DNA of 64,000 bases from VRUE01 sp963816785 (GTDB lineage Bacteria; Actinomycetota; Thermoleophilia; Solirubrobacterales; 70-9), in the NCBI GenBank assembly GCA_963816785.1, contig CAWFLL010000004.1, forward strand, positions 372,001 to 436,000. Reading direction: 5' to 3'. The notes beneath the pieces were generated by a model that ran no database searches, was not told the origin of the DNA, and saw nothing but the letters and a program-made list of their open reading frames with translations. The position numbers and the translations under genes were made by a program. Positions 1 to 10,114 of this stretch are shown here, in pieces. Position 1 is the stretch's first letter. Each line of letters starts with the position of its first letter.

Positions 1-1323
1 TGCGCCGCCGGCATCGCGGTGATCGTGCTGGGCCTCCAATCCTGGCAGGGGCTGGCATTCGTCTTCGCCACCACCGGTCTGTGGCCGCTCGCCGCCTTCA
101 GCATCGGCCTCTACCGCAGCGACCAGCTCGCCTCCTGGGCGTCGGCGGTGACCGAGATCCCACGCGGCTTCGTCGCCGTCCTCCTCATCACCTGGCCGCT
201 GTTCGGGATCGCCGCCGGCGCTGGGGGTCGGGCAGGAGATGATGCTCACCTTCCTCACCGTCTGCCGGGATCGCGCGGCTCACCGGGGTCGCCCGGGCCG
301 TCGTCCGCGCCGGCCTCCACCGGGACCCGGAGCTTCGCCAGCGGACCCTGATCCTCGGCTCCGGCGTCGTCGCCGGCCAGGTCGTCGCCAAACTCAACAA
401 CAACTCCCAGTTCGGCCTCGTTCCTGTCGGGATGATCGACGACGACGTGCACGAGGTCGGCAGCCCCGACCTGCCCTGGCTGGGGCGCTTCGACGATCTC
501 GCCGAGGTGATCGAGGCTGCAGCAGATCGACCGGGTGATCATCGCCTTCTCCCTCGCCAGCCACGAGCAGCTGCTGGAGTCGATCCGCGCCTGCCGCGAC
601 GCCGGCGTCGCGGTCGACGTCGTACCCCGCCTGTTCGAGTTCCTCGACGGCGTCCGGGCGCTGGACCAGGTCGGCGGGCTGCCGCTGCTTTCGATCGGCG
701 CGCCGGTCCTGACCTCGGCCTCGATGGCCGCCAAGCGGGTGCTCGACGTCGTCGGCTCGGCCTTGCTGATCACGCTCTTCTCGCCGCTGATGATCGCGAT
801 CGCGATCGCGATCAAGCTCGAGTCGCGCGGCCCGGTCTTCTTCCGCCAGCCTCGGGCCGGCCGCGGCAACACCAGCTTCCAGATGATCAAGTTCCGCTCG
901 ATGTACATCGACGCCGAGAAGCGCAAGGACGAGATGGCGGCCCTCAACGAGGCCTCCGACGGAGTCATGTTCAAGATCCGGCGGGACCCGCGGATGACCC
1001 GGGTCGGGCGCCTCATCCGGCGCGCCTCGCTCGACGAGCTGCCGCAGCTCTTCAACGTCCTCAAGGGCGAGATGAGCCTGGTCGGGCCGCGGCCCCTGAT
1101 CTTCCCGGAGACGGCGGCGCTGGAGGAGAACTGGCACCTGCGCCGGCTCGAGCTGCGGCCGGGCCTGACCGGGCCGTGGCAGGTCTACGGACGCTCCCAG
1201 AACCCCTTCCAGGAGATGGTCCGCTTCGACTACCAGTACGTCGCCGGCTGGTCGCTCGCGCGCGACATCGAGATCCTCCTCGCCACCCTCCCGGCGGTCC
1301 TGTCGGGACGTGGCGCCTACTAG
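1..1323 (+). CDS. Undecaprenyl-phosphate sugar phosphotransferase (WcaJ/WbaP-like), 5' end outside window
   Basis: Initiating phosphoglycosyl transferase of exopolysaccharide synthesis: it moves a sugar-1-phosphate from a UDP-sugar to undecaprenyl phosphate at the membrane. Hydrophobic N-terminal segments lie at 1-220, a Rossmann-like CoA-binding-type middle domain (RTLILGSGVVAGQ, MIDDDVHEVG) at about 330-530, then one more membrane helix and the catalytic domain from 720 on. The catalytic domain shows KFRSMYIDAEKRK, RASLDELPQLFNVLKGEMSL, VGPRP and the RPGLTGPWQV end typical of the family. The frame changes near 220-270 and 515, so the gene is split in this sequence; these look like indels. 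The stop at 1321-1323 overlaps the next gene's GTG start. Confidence 0.9.
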
Positions 1324-2427
1324 CGCCACCCGCCTCGCGCTAGCCCACGACTACCTGCTCGTCATGCGGGGGGCCGAGCGCACCTTCGCCGAGATCGCCT
1401 CCTGCTGGCCGCAGGCGCCGATCTACACCCTGCTCTACGACGCCGACGCGGTCGCCGCCGGCTTCGCCGGGCGCGAGGTCCACACCTCCTACCTGCAGCG
1501 ACTCGGCGCCCGCCAGAGCCGGTTCCGCTACCTGCTGCCCCTCTTCCCCCGAGCCACGGAGCGCCTCCAGGTGCGCGACTACGACGTCGTCGTCTCGAGC
1601 AGCAGCGCATTCGCCCACGGGGTCAGGCCGGCCCCCGGCGCCCTCCACGTCTGCTATTGCCACAGCCCCTTCCGCTACGCCTGGTTCGAGCGCGATCGAG
1701 CCCTCTCGGAGGCGCCGAGGCCGGCCCGGCCGCTGCTGCGCCGGACCCTGCGGCGGCTGCGCGAGTGGGACCTCGAGGCGGCTGGCCGGGTGACCCGCTA
1801 CGTCGCCAACTCCGGCATCACCCAGAGAGCGGATCGAGGAGCTCTACGGGGTCGATTCCGAGATCGTCCACCCCCCGGTGGCGGTCGACCGCTTCTCGAT
1901 CGGCGAGCCGGAGGACTACGTCCTCTTCGTCGGCCAGATCGTCCGCCACAAGCGGGTCGAGGTCGCGATCGAGGCCGCGCGGATGGCGGGCCGACCGATC
2001 AAGGTCGTCGGCGACGGGCCCGAGCTCCCCCACCTCCGCGCTCGATACCCGGACCCCGCGGTCGAGTTCCTCGGCAGCGTCGGCGATGATCGCCTTGCTG
2101 ATCTTTATGCTCGCTGCGTGGCGCTGGTGGTGCCAAACATCGAGGAGTTCGGGATCGCCGCGGTCGAGGCGCAGGCCGCCGGTCGACCGGTCGTCGCCGT
2201 CGGCAGGGGCGGCGCTCGCGAGACGGTCCTCGATGGGCGAACCGGGGTCCTGGTCGACGACGAGGACGCGGCCTCGTTGGCCGCGCCGCTGCGCGATGAG
2301 GACTTCGGCCGGTTCGACCCGGTGGCGATCAGAGAGCACGCGCAGGGCTTCAGCGCCGCCGCCTTCCGCGAGCGCTTCAAGTCCCTGGTCGAGCGCTACG
2401 CGGATCAGCACGAGGCATTTGCGTTGA
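1310..2427 (+). CDS. Family 4 glycosyltransferase (WbaZ-like)
   Basis: Retaining GT4 glycosyltransferase that would add a sugar to the lipid-linked glycan on the cytoplasmic face. The N-terminal half reads LALAHDYLLVMRGAERTF, HVCYCHSPFRYAWFERD and YVANSGIT, which is the WbaZ/mannosyltransferase pattern. The C-terminal half has VLFVGQIVRHKRVEVAIEAA and the donor-site motif NIEEFGIAAVEAQAAGRPVV. One frame change near 1825 separates the halves. The GTG start at 1310 overlaps the upstream stop by 14 bases. The C-terminal frame runs without a stop into the epimerase, but a TGA at 2425-2427 overlapping the epimerase's TTG suggests the true end is there and a base is missing or extra just upstream. 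Confidence 0.85.
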
Positions 2428-3402
2428 GCGGTCCCGTGCTGGTCACCGGCGGCGCCGGGTACGTCGGCGCCCCTGTCGTCGAAACCCTGCTCGACGCGGG
2501 CCGCGAGGTCCGCGTGCTCGACTCGCTCCTGCATCGACAGCAGGATGTGGCCGACGACCTCGCCGCCCGCGGCGCCGACGTCCGGATCGCCGACATCGGC
2601 GACGTGACGAGTCGAAGGACCGCCGTGGCGGGGGTGGACGCGGTTGTCCACCTCGCGGCGATCGTCGGCGACCCGGCCTGCGCCCGCGATCCCGAGCTGG
2701 CCCGCGCGATCAACGTCGAAGCGACCAAGGGGCTCATCGACGACGCCGATGGCGCCGGTGTCGGCCACCTGATCTTCGCCTCCACCTGTTCGAACTACGG
2801 GCGCATGGCGGACCCCGAGGTCCCGGTCGACGAGGATGCGCCGCTGGCACCGGTCTCCCTCTACGCGGAGCAGAAGGTCGAGATCGAGAAGCTGCTGCTC
2901 GGCGACGGCTCCGGCCCGCTCAACGCGACCTGCCTGCGCTTTGCGACCGTCTACGGGGTCGCGCCGCGGATGCGGTTCGACCTCACGGTCAACGAGTTCA
3001 CCCGCGAACTCTGGGCGGATCGCGACCTCGAGGTCTTCGGCGAGCAGTTCTGGCGGCCCTACGTCCACGTCCGCGACGCGGCGCGGGCGATCGTGACGGC
3101 CCTCGAGGCGGGCCCGGAGGAGGTCGGCGGCGACGTCTTCAACGTCGGCGACAGCGACGAGAACTACCGCAAGCTCGACCTGGTCGAGATCATCACCGCT
3201 CAGATCTCCACCGGGAGGGTCAGCTACGTCCATCGCGACGAGGACCCCCGCGACTACAAGGTCGTCCTTCGCGAAGGTCCGCGAGCGGCTCGGCTTTGAG
3301 CCGCAGATGCGGGTTCCCGACGGAGTGCGCGAGGTGGCTCGCGAGCTCGAGAACGGCTCGTTCGAGGATCCGTTCGCAGAGCGGTACCGCAACACCCCCT
3401 AG
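2424..3402 (+). CDS. NAD-dependent NDP-sugar epimerase/dehydratase (extended SDR)
   Basis: Extended short-chain dehydrogenase acting on a nucleotide sugar, giving precursors for the adjacent glycosyltransferases. It opens with the Rossmann motif VLVTGGAGYVGAPVV, followed by VVHLAAIVGDPAC, the catalytic-region serine/threonine patch FASTCSNYG, the YxxxK-type SLYAEQKVEIEK, and the C-terminal VFNVGDSDENYRK. A TTG at 2424 is preceded by GAGG with an 8-base spacer and overlaps a TGA, so I place the start there although the frame is open upstream into the glycosyltransferase. The frame changes near 3262; the C-terminus (VRERLGFEPQMRVPDGVREV) continues in another frame to TAG at 3400-3402. Exact substrate not determinable. 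Confidence 0.87.
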
Positions 3403-3500
3403 TCACGAGCGCAGTCTCCTCCTGGCCAGGCACAGCTCCGCGCACGGCCGGGTGCAGGCGGCCGCCCCCAGTTGGACATATGTTCGAAGGGGGCCGGATC

Positions 3501-3524
3501 GGCTGCGAGCCGCGGCTCGCAGCC
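3501..3524. promoter_or_regulatory. 24-bp perfect palindrome upstream of secreted glycosidase
   Basis: A perfectly self-complementary 24-base sequence (half-site GGCTGCGAGCC followed by GC and its mirror) lies 16 bases upstream of the GTG start of the next gene. It could be a dimeric regulator site, or an mRNA hairpin that would sit close to the ribosome binding region. It is the main structured element in the 137-base gap after the epimerase. Role is inferred from position only. Confidence 0.5.
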
Positions 3525-3539
3525 CGATGACCGGTCCAG

Positions 3540-4760
3540 GTGCCGGTCCGACCGTTCAAATCCTCCGTCGTCCTGCTCGCAGCGGCCGGCCTCCTTGCAG
3601 CCGCTGCCCTCGCTCCGGCAAGCGCCGCTGCGGCAGCTGGCGTCGACGCTGCCATTCCCGCCAAGGGCCCTGGCGGCCGCATCGCGGCAGTCTGCGCGCG
3701 CCAGGCCCGCACCGTGATGCGAAGAATGGCCGGGGCCACCAGCTCCCGCAAGAGGACTGTGCGCGCCCGCGCCGTTCGCCGTCGCTGCCTCCTCCGGCTT
3801 CGCCGCGCCGCCAAGCGCCCGGGGAGGCGAGCGCTGGAACGACCCAACCCCGCCCCGTTGGCGATCGGGATCGACGGCCACTACGCCGGCTGGCCCGAAG
3901 AAGAGGTCGAGGACCGGGCCGCCCTCGGAGCCGCGGTGACCCGCCACATGTGGGAACTCGACAACCCGGTCACCTCCGAGGAACAGCAGGTGATCGCCGC
4001 TGCCACCGAGATCCACACCCGCGTCCTCGCGCTGCTCGGCGGCAACGACATCGGCGACGCAGGCCACTACCGCGACTTCGTCGTCGCCTTCGTCCGCTAC
4101 TGGGGGCCCGGAGGCACCTTCTGGGACCTGCACCCCGAGCTCGACGAGTCGCGCTACGCGATCACCTCGATCGAGCTGGGCAACGAGCCCTACTTCGGGG
4201 AGATGACACCGACCGAGTACGCCGACGCGGTGCGACCGACGCTCGAAGCCGTCGCCCAGCTCGGGGTGCCGGTGAAGGTGATCCTGCCCAGCTACATCCA
4301 CGGGCAGCGAACGACCTGGATCGACACCCTCTACGAACGGATCCCGAGCCTCAACTCGCTCTTCTACGCGTTCGCCGACCACCCCTACTGGTACGCCCAT
4401 GCCCCCGGGGAGCAGGGCGACAATGGGCCGTTCGAGCGGATCGACACCCTCCGCGAGCGGATGGCATACCACGGCGCCGGCTCGAAGCCGCTCTACATCA
4501 CCGAGTACGGCGAGTCGACCGCGAGCTGCGGAGCGGAGTGCGTGAGCGAGGCCGGCCAGGCTCAGCACCTCCAGGAAATGCTGAATGCGGTGATCACCCG
4601 CAAGGCCTGGGGGGTCGAGCTGTTCGCGGTCTTCCAGCTCCGCGACCGTGGCACCGGGAGCAGCGACCGCGAGGAGCAGTTCGGGCTCCTGCGCGAGGAC
4701 GGGACGCCGAAGCCGGTCTACTCGATCGTCCGCGATGCGATGGCGCAGTACCGCGGCTGA
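3540..4760 (+). CDS. Secreted clan-A-like glycoside hydrolase, paralogue A
   Basis: Predicted exported glycosidase of TIM-barrel (clan A) type. An Ala/Leu-rich signal peptide (about residues 8-35) is followed by a very basic Arg-rich stretch (about 55-105), then the catalytic domain from IGIDGHYAGWP. Likely catalytic glutamates are in IELGNEPYFG (acid/base) and PLYITEYGES (nucleophile). HMWELDNP, WGPGGTFW and FADHPYWYAH are shared with the next gene, to which it is clearly a tandem paralogue. GTG start chosen because it directly precedes the signal peptide. The frame is intact. Substrate unknown; its position suggests turnover or release of the locus's own polysaccharide. Confidence 0.75.
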   Translation: MPVRPFKSSVVLLAAAGLLAAAALAPASAAAAAGVDAAIPAKGPGGRIAAVCARQARTVMRRMAGATSSRKRTVRARAVRRRCLLRLRRAAKRPGRRALERPNPAPLAIGIDGHYAGWPEEEVEDRAALGAAVTRHMWELDNPVTSEEQQVIAAATEIHTRVLALLGGNDIGDAGHYRDFVVAFVRYWGPGGTFWDLHPELDESRYAITSIELGNEPYFGEMTPTEYADAVRPTLEAVAQLGVPVKVILPSYIHGQRTTWIDTLYERIPSLNSLFYAFADHPYWYAHAPGEQGDNGPFERIDTLRERMAYHGAGSKPLYITEYGESTASCGAECVSEAGQAQHLQEMLNAVITRKAWGVELFAVFQLRDRGTGSSDREEQFGLLREDGTPKPVYSIVRDAMAQYRG

Positions 4761-4812
4761 GCCCCCCCGCCTGACAACTCACCCTCCGGTACGACATTAT
4801 TGAGTAATACGT

Positions 4813-6294
4813 ATGTTGACCCGTGCCGGGAGAGCACGCCGTCTCAGCCCGATCGTCATCGCTCTGCTGCTTGCGGTCACGGGCGGCCTTGCCCTCGCCG
4901 ACTCCACCCAGATTTACCTCCGGACGGCCCACCACGCGGACCGTGCGATCGGCCTGGCGCAGAGTCGGGCGGTTGTGATCGCCCCCAGGGACTCAGGCGC
5001 TCCCCTGGCCCCGGCGCCGCTCGCCGCCGCCCCGATTGCCGTCACCTCGGCCATCCCGCTCGACCCGCCCGGCCCTCCGCCGGAGGCCACCGCTCCCGAC
5101 CAGGATCCGGAACCCGCACTACCACTCCCACCCCCAGCCGCCGATCCGCCGCCACCACCGCCGCTGCTGCCCGAACCGGAACCGGCACCGCAGCCCACTC
5201 CCCCACCGCCGGAACCGGAACCGGCACCGCAGCCCACTCCCCCACCGCCGGAACCGGAACCGGCACCGCAGCCCACTCCCCCACCGCCCGCACCCGAACC
5301 GGCGCCGGCTCCCCCTTCCGAACCAGATCCGCAACCCGATCAGACCCCTCCGCCCAGCCCCGCTCCCGATCCCCCTCCGGCCCCGCCGACGCTGACGGTC
5401 GGGATAGACGGCCACTACGCCGGCTGGCCGGCTGACGAGGTCAACGATCGCACCGCGCTCGGCGCCCCGGTGACGCGGCACATGTGGGAACTCGACAATC
5501 CGGTCTCAGCCGAGGAACCGCTGATGATCTCCGCCGCGACCAAGGTCCACACCCGCATTCACGCCCTGATCGGCGGTAACTCGTTGGGTGACGCGGCTCA
5601 CCTGCGGGACTTCGTCGTCGCCTTCGTCGGCTACTGGGGGCCCGGTGGGACCTTCTGGAACAACAATCCGCAGCTCGACGAGTCCAGCTACGCGATCACC
5701 TCGATCGAGCTCGGCAACGAGCCCTACTTCGGGACCATGACGGCCTCCGAATACGCGGACACGGTGAGGCCGACGTTGGAAGCGCTCAGGCAACTCGAGG
5801 CGCCGGTCAAGGTGATCCTCCCCACCTTCATCCACGGCCACGACACCTCCTGGATCGACACCCTCTATGACCGCATCCCCGACCTCAACTCACTCATCCA
5901 CGGCTTCGCCGATCACCCCTACTGGTACGGCCACCATCCGGCAGATCACGGCTCCAACGGGCCGTTCGACCGGATCGAGACGCTGCGCGAGCGGATGGAC
6001 CAGCATGGCGCCGGGGAGAAGCCGATCTACATCACCGAGTACGGCGAGTCGACCGCGTCCTGCGGAGGCGAGTGCGTCAGCGAGGCAGACCAGGCGGAAC
6101 ACCTGCAGGCGATGCTGAATGCGGTGGTCTCGCATCCGGAGTGGAGGGTCGCGTTGATCACCTTCTTCCAGCTGCGCGACCGCGGCACCGAAAGCCCCAA
6201 CCGCGAGGAGCAGTTCGGGCTGCTGCGACAGGACGGGACGCCGAAGCCGGCCTACCCGATCCTCCGCGACGCCATGCAGGCGTACCGGGGCTGA
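4813..6294 (+). CDS. Secreted clan-A-like glycoside hydrolase with proline-rich linker, paralogue B
   Basis: Second copy of the glycosidase-like protein, 493 residues. A signal peptide or membrane anchor (RLSPIVIALLLAVTGGLALA) is followed by a Pro/Glu/Ala-rich spacer (about residues 75-195) that includes three exact 13-residue repeats, then the same catalytic domain (VGIDGHYAGWP, IELGNEPYFG, PIYITEYGES). The spacer probably carries the enzyme through or away from the wall; paralogue A has an Arg-rich segment instead. The ATG start is preceded by an AT-rich patch at 4790-4812, unusual here and a possible promoter. Frame intact. Substrate unknown. Confidence 0.75.
   Translation: MLTRAGRARRLSPIVIALLLAVTGGLALADSTQIYLRTAHHADRAIGLAQSRAVVIAPRDSGAPLAPAPLAAAPIAVTSAIPLDPPGPPPEATAPDQDPEPALPLPPPAADPPPPPPLLPEPEPAPQPTPPPPEPEPAPQPTPPPPEPEPAPQPTPPPPAPEPAPAPPSEPDPQPDQTPPPSPAPDPPPAPPTLTVGIDGHYAGWPADEVNDRTALGAPVTRHMWELDNPVSAEEPLMISAATKVHTRIHALIGGNSLGDAAHLRDFVVAFVGYWGPGGTFWNNNPQLDESSYAITSIELGNEPYFGTMTASEYADTVRPTLEALRQLEAPVKVILPTFIHGHDTSWIDTLYDRIPDLNSLIHGFADHPYWYGHHPADHGSNGPFDRIETLRERMDQHGAGEKPIYITEYGESTASCGGECVSEADQAEHLQAMLNAVVSHPEWRVALITFFQLRDRGTESPNREEQFGLLRQDGTPKPAYPILRDAMQAYRG
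5173..5289 (+). repeat. Three tandem 39-bp repeats encoding a Pro/Glu linker
   Basis: Copies at 5173-5211, 5212-5250 and 5251-5289. The first two are identical and the third differs in its last base. Each encodes a 13-residue EPEPAPQPTPPPP-type unit in the spacer of the second glycosidase. Copy number could vary by slippage. Confidence 0.9.
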
Positions 6295-6347
6295 ACGCTC
6301 GAACACAGCCCCCGTCCGTCCTTGAGACGGGGGACACTAGGCCGCCG

Positions 6348-7475
6348 ATGCGCACCGTCCTCGCCACCTCCTTCACGCCGACCCTCGACTCCGGCCGGGC
6401 ACGGCGCACCTACGGGATCGTCGCGGGCCCTCGCCGCCCACGGGGCGGTCGACCTCGTCTACGGGGCCTTCGGCGCTGAGGAGCCCGACGCCGCCTACAG
6501 GACGCTGCCCTCGCCTGACCCTGCACCGGGTCGAGCGCCCAGGACCGCTCCAGCGCGCGCCCGCCTACCTCCGGGCCCGGCTCAGCGGGGTTCCCAACGA
6601 CTTCGCGCGGGGGATCTGGCCGGGTGTGCCGGCGATGGTCAGGCGGCTCGCCGACGCCGAGGCCCGCGTGATCGCCGACGGGCCGGTCGCCGCGGCGGCC
6701 CTGCTGCCCCTCGCGGCTCGCCGCGCCGGCGATCTACAACGCCCACAACCTCGAGTCTTCCTTCCGCACCGGACTCGAGGACGTGAGCGCCTCGCCGCGG
6801 GCGCTGAGGCGCTTCGAGCGGCTGCCTGCTCGACCGTTACGCTGAGTCGTGGATGGTCTCCCCGGTCGACATGGAGGGAGCGGCGGCGCTCGCTCCGACG
6901 GCCCGGCTGCGCCTGGTCCCCAACGTCGTCGACGTCGCCGCGATCGAGCCCGTGCCGCCGCGCGACGGTGAGCGGGTCGTGCTGTTCGTCGCCGACCACA
7001 CCTACGAGCCGAACCGCGACGCACTCCGCTTCCTGCTCGAGGAGGCGATGCCGAGCGCTCTGGGAGCGGGCCCCGGACGTTCGCCTCGTCGTCGCCGGCA
7101 AGGAGAGCGACCGAGCCTCGAGTCTGACGATCCCGCGAGTCGAGATCCGCGGCTTCGTGCCCGACCTCGAGGGCGCTCTACGACGCCGCCGGGTGCGTCG
7201 CGGTGCCGCTGCTGAAGGGAGGCGGCTCGCCGCTCAAGTTCGTCGAGGCGCTCGCCTACCGGGTGCCGGTCGCGGCCACGCCCGCGCGCCGCCGCCGGCC
7301 TCGACGTCCGCGCCGGCGAGCACTACGCCGAGGCTGAGCCGGAGGGGCCGGCGTTCGCGGCCGCGGTCCTCGAGGCGCTCGACCCGGCTCGGGGCAACCG
7401 ATGGCGCTCGCCGGACGCGCCCTGGCCGAGGCCGAGTACTCGATCGAGGCGCTCGAGCGGCGCCTGGCGCCTTGA
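6348..7475 (+). CDS. Family 4 glycosyltransferase, broken by several frame changes
   Basis: GT4 protein recoverable only by joining frames: MRTVLATSFTPTLDSGRARR (from 6348), ALAAHGAVDLVYGAFGAEEP (6425-6490), the middle VRRLADAEARVIADGPVAAA (6636-6720), then YNAHNLESSFRTGLEDVS, WMVSPVDMEGAAAL, VLFVADHTYEPNRDALRFL, VRLVVAGKE and LKGGGSPLKFVEALAYRVPV. The last motif is the donor-site region of glycosyltransferases that read VPLxxGxGxxxKxxEA. At least five frame changes occur in 1.1 kb. It ends at TGA 7473-7475, overlapping the next gene's TTG start. Confidence 0.7.
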
Positions 7476-8603
7476 GGATCGTCTCGGTGATGACCGGCGC
7501 CGCTCCCGGCGGGGCCGAGTTCGCCGCGGTCGAGCTGCTCGACGCGCTGGCCGAGCGCGGCCACGAGGTCGTGATGCTCAGCGACAGCCCGTCGATCGGG
7601 CGCGACACGCGGGTCGAGGTTCACGCCGCTCGAGCTCGGCCCGAAGCTCTCGGCGCGCACCTGGCCCGGCCTCGCCCTCCGCTGGCCGGCGCCTACGGCG
7701 GCGTCTGCGGCAGGCGCTCGAGGCTGAGGTGCCCTACGACGTGCTGCTCCTCCACTACAAGAAGGAGCAGCTGCTGGCGCCCGGACTGCCGCCGCGCCTC
7801 CGCCCGCGAGTCGCCTGGGCCGAGTGGGGGCCGGTGCCGCGGCAGATGCGCGCCGGGCCGGGCCGCAGGGCTCTACGCCGCCGCCGCGCGAGGCGTCAGC
7901 GCGGTGCTGGCGATCTCGGAGGGGACCCGGCGCTCGGTGATCGACGCCGGCGTCGACCCGGCCAAGGTGACGTTCCTGCCCAACGCGATGCGAACCGATG
8001 AGATCCGCTTCAGCGCCGAGGGCCGGGCCCGGGTCCGCGCCGAGCTCGGGATCCCCGCCGACGCCTTCACGGTCGGCTGCATCTCCCGCTTCCATCCGAA
8101 GAAGCGCAACGACGTCGTGATCGACGCGGTGCGGATGCTCGGCGAGGACACCCACCTGATCCTCGCCGGCAGCGGCGAGACCGAGGCCGAGCTGCGCGAG
8201 CGAGCGGCGCCGCTCGGCCCGCGCGCGCACTTCCTCCCCACTCCCGGAGCCGAGGTCGGCGACGTCCTCTCCGCCTTCGACGTCTCCGTCTTCTGCCCGA
8301 GCCCGGCCGAGGGCCAGCCGCGGGCGGTGATTCTCGGCATGCTCGCCGAACGGCCCTGCGTCAGCACCGGCGCCGAGGGCGTGATCGGCCTGATCGAGGA
8401 GGAGTTCGGCGCGATCGTCTCGCCCGAGAACGACCCGGGGGCGCTGGCCGAGGTGCTGCGCCGCTACGTCGGCGACCCCGAGCGGCGTCCGGCGCGAGGG
8501 CGCGCTGGCGGCGCGGCGCGGCGAGCGATCAATTCGACGGCGGCCAGCGTCGCCGAGCAGGCCGAGAGGCTGCTCCGGGACGCCGGCCGGGAGGAGTCGA
8601 TGA
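7472..8603 (+). CDS. Family 4 glycosyltransferase
   Basis: GT4 glycosyltransferase of the cluster. It starts at TTG 7472, inside the upstream stop (TTGA), with IVSVMTGAAPGGAEFAAVEL as the N-terminal acceptor-domain motif. The C-terminal domain shows SEGTRRSVIDAGVDPAKV, VGCISRFHPKKRNDVVIDA and the donor-site stretch CPSPAEGQPRAVILGMLAER. Frame changes near 7640-7740, 7860 and 8500. In the sequence as given its frame continues into the next glycosyltransferase, but an ATG at 8600 with a strong GGAGG upstream overlaps a TGA at 8601-8603, so I end it there. Acceptor and donor unknown. Confidence 0.75.
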
Positions 8604-9730
8604 GCGAGCCGCTGCGAGCCCTGTTCGTCGACGAGGGGGTGCTGGGACACCGCACCCTGAGCGCCCAGCTGCGAGCTGCCCTCGCCGATGATCCCACGGT
8701 CGAGGCCAGCTTCGCGACCGTCGCCACCCCCGGCCGGGGGGCGAGGCTCTTCCTGCGCCGGCCGGGGCGCCTCGGGGATGCGGACCTCTTCGAGCTGCGC
8801 TGGCGGCTGCGGTGGTCGCGGCAGGTCCGCAGCATCCTCAGGCGCAACACCGGCTCCGTCGACGTCGCCTTCGTCAACACCCAGGCATCGGCCCTGCTCA
8901 GCCGCGGCCCGATGCGCCGCCTCCCAACCGTGCTCTCGATCGACGCGACGGTCCGCCAGTTCACGGCCCTCGAGTACGGGGGCCCGCGCAACCGCTGGTC
9001 CCCTCGCCAGGACCGGATCCTCGCCCGCCTCGAGCGGCGGGCGCTGGAGCGGGCGGCGGCCGTGGTCGCCTGGACCGAGTGGAACGCTGAGGCGATCCGG
9101 CGCGAGCATCCGGGCCTACGGCCGCCCGTCGTGACGCTCCACCCCGGCCTCGACGCCTCCTGGTGGGGCGAGGCCGCAGCCTCGCGCCCGAGCCGGTCCG
9201 CCGGACCGCTCCGGCTCCTCTTCGTCGGCAACGACGTCGAGCGCAAGGGCCTCGACCTGCTGGTCGGGGTGCTCGGGCGCCCCGAGGTGGACGCGGTGCT
9301 CGACGTGGTCAGCGGGGATGAGGTCGCCGCGAGCGACACCGTCCGTGTCCATCGCGACGTCGAGGCCGGCTCCGAGCGGCTGCGGGACCTCTACGCAGCC
9401 GCCGACGTCTTCGTCCTGCCGACCCGCGCCGATGCCGTCCCCTGGTCGGTGTTGGAGGCGATGGCCGCCGGCCTGCCGGTGGTGGCCTCGCGAGTCGGCG
9501 CGATCGCGGAGCTGGTCGGCGACGCCGGTGTGACGGTCGAGCCCGGGAATGCCGAGGAGCTCGAGGCCGCGCTGGCGAGGCTCGGCGACCCGGAGCTGCG
9601 ACGCCGGCTCGGCGAGCGGGCGCTCGCCAGGGTCCGCGATCGCTACGACAGCGCCGTCCAGGTCCCGCGCCTGCTCGAGGTCCTGCGCGGGGCCGCCGGG
9701 CGCTCGACCGAGGACGCCGGCGCCCACCGG
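8600..9730 (+). CDS. Family 4 glycosyltransferase
   Basis: Third consecutive GT4 gene. It starts at ATG 8600 with GGAGG five bases upstream. Motifs in order are FVDEGVLGHRTLSAQLRAAL, LSIDATVRQFTALEYGG, VVAWTEWNAEAIRREHPG, LRLLFVGNDVERKGLDLL, VFVLPTRADAVPWSVLEAMA and VVASRVGAIAELVGDAGV. The last two form the usual nucleotide-sugar site (here VPWSVLEA replaces the more common EGxxxxxxE). No stop codon separates it from the Tat-signal protein beginning at 9731, so the 3' end is approximate. Confidence 0.8.
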
Positions 9731-10114
9731 ATGCGCCGCCGGACCTTCGTCGCGCTCGGCCTCGGCACGGCGGGGGCCCTGCTCGTCGCGCCCTACGTCG
9801 CCCTCGTCCCGGGCGAGGAGTTCGAGCAGATGGTCGCGGCCAAGCTGGGGATCGAGACGGCGCTCGCCGCCCAGCTGCTGGACCGCGCCCGGGCCGAATA
9901 CGGCGACGCCGAGTACGACGCCCGGGCCGCGGCCTTCGCCTTCGCGGTCCGCGACCCGGCGGCGCTGGTCCTCCCCGACGGCCTCCGCGAACGGGCGATC
10001 TCCTCGCTCCTCGAGCCGATGCTCTCCGCCCCGGCCGCGAGCCTCGCCTACGGGGTCACCGGCGTCGACCCCGGCGGGTACGCACCCTGCGCGGGGCTGG
10101 TTCGCGATCGATGA
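9731..10114 (+). CDS. Tat-exported gluconate 2-dehydrogenase subunit 3-like protein
   Basis: Small protein of about 127 residues that opens with a twin-arginine signal (MRRRTFVALGLGTAGALL), followed by a helical domain (EEFEQMVAAKLGIETALAAQ ... LPDGLRERAISSLLEPML) of the type found in the small subunit of membrane-bound gluconate/sugar dehydrogenases. The next gene is a GMC flavoprotein and overlaps its stop (ATGA at 10111-10114), so the two are probably one exported oxidoreductase. In this sequence the frame is continuous with the upstream glycosyltransferase and no stop exists between them in any frame. Either a fusion or a lost stop; ATG 9731 is the likely start because it precedes the Tat motif. 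Confidence 0.6.
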   Translation: MRRRTFVALGLGTAGALLVAPYVALVPGEEFEQMVAAKLGIETALAAQLLDRARAEYGDAEYDARAAAFAFAVRDPAALVLPDGLRERAISSLLEPMLSAPAASLAYGVTGVDPGGYAPCAGLVRDR

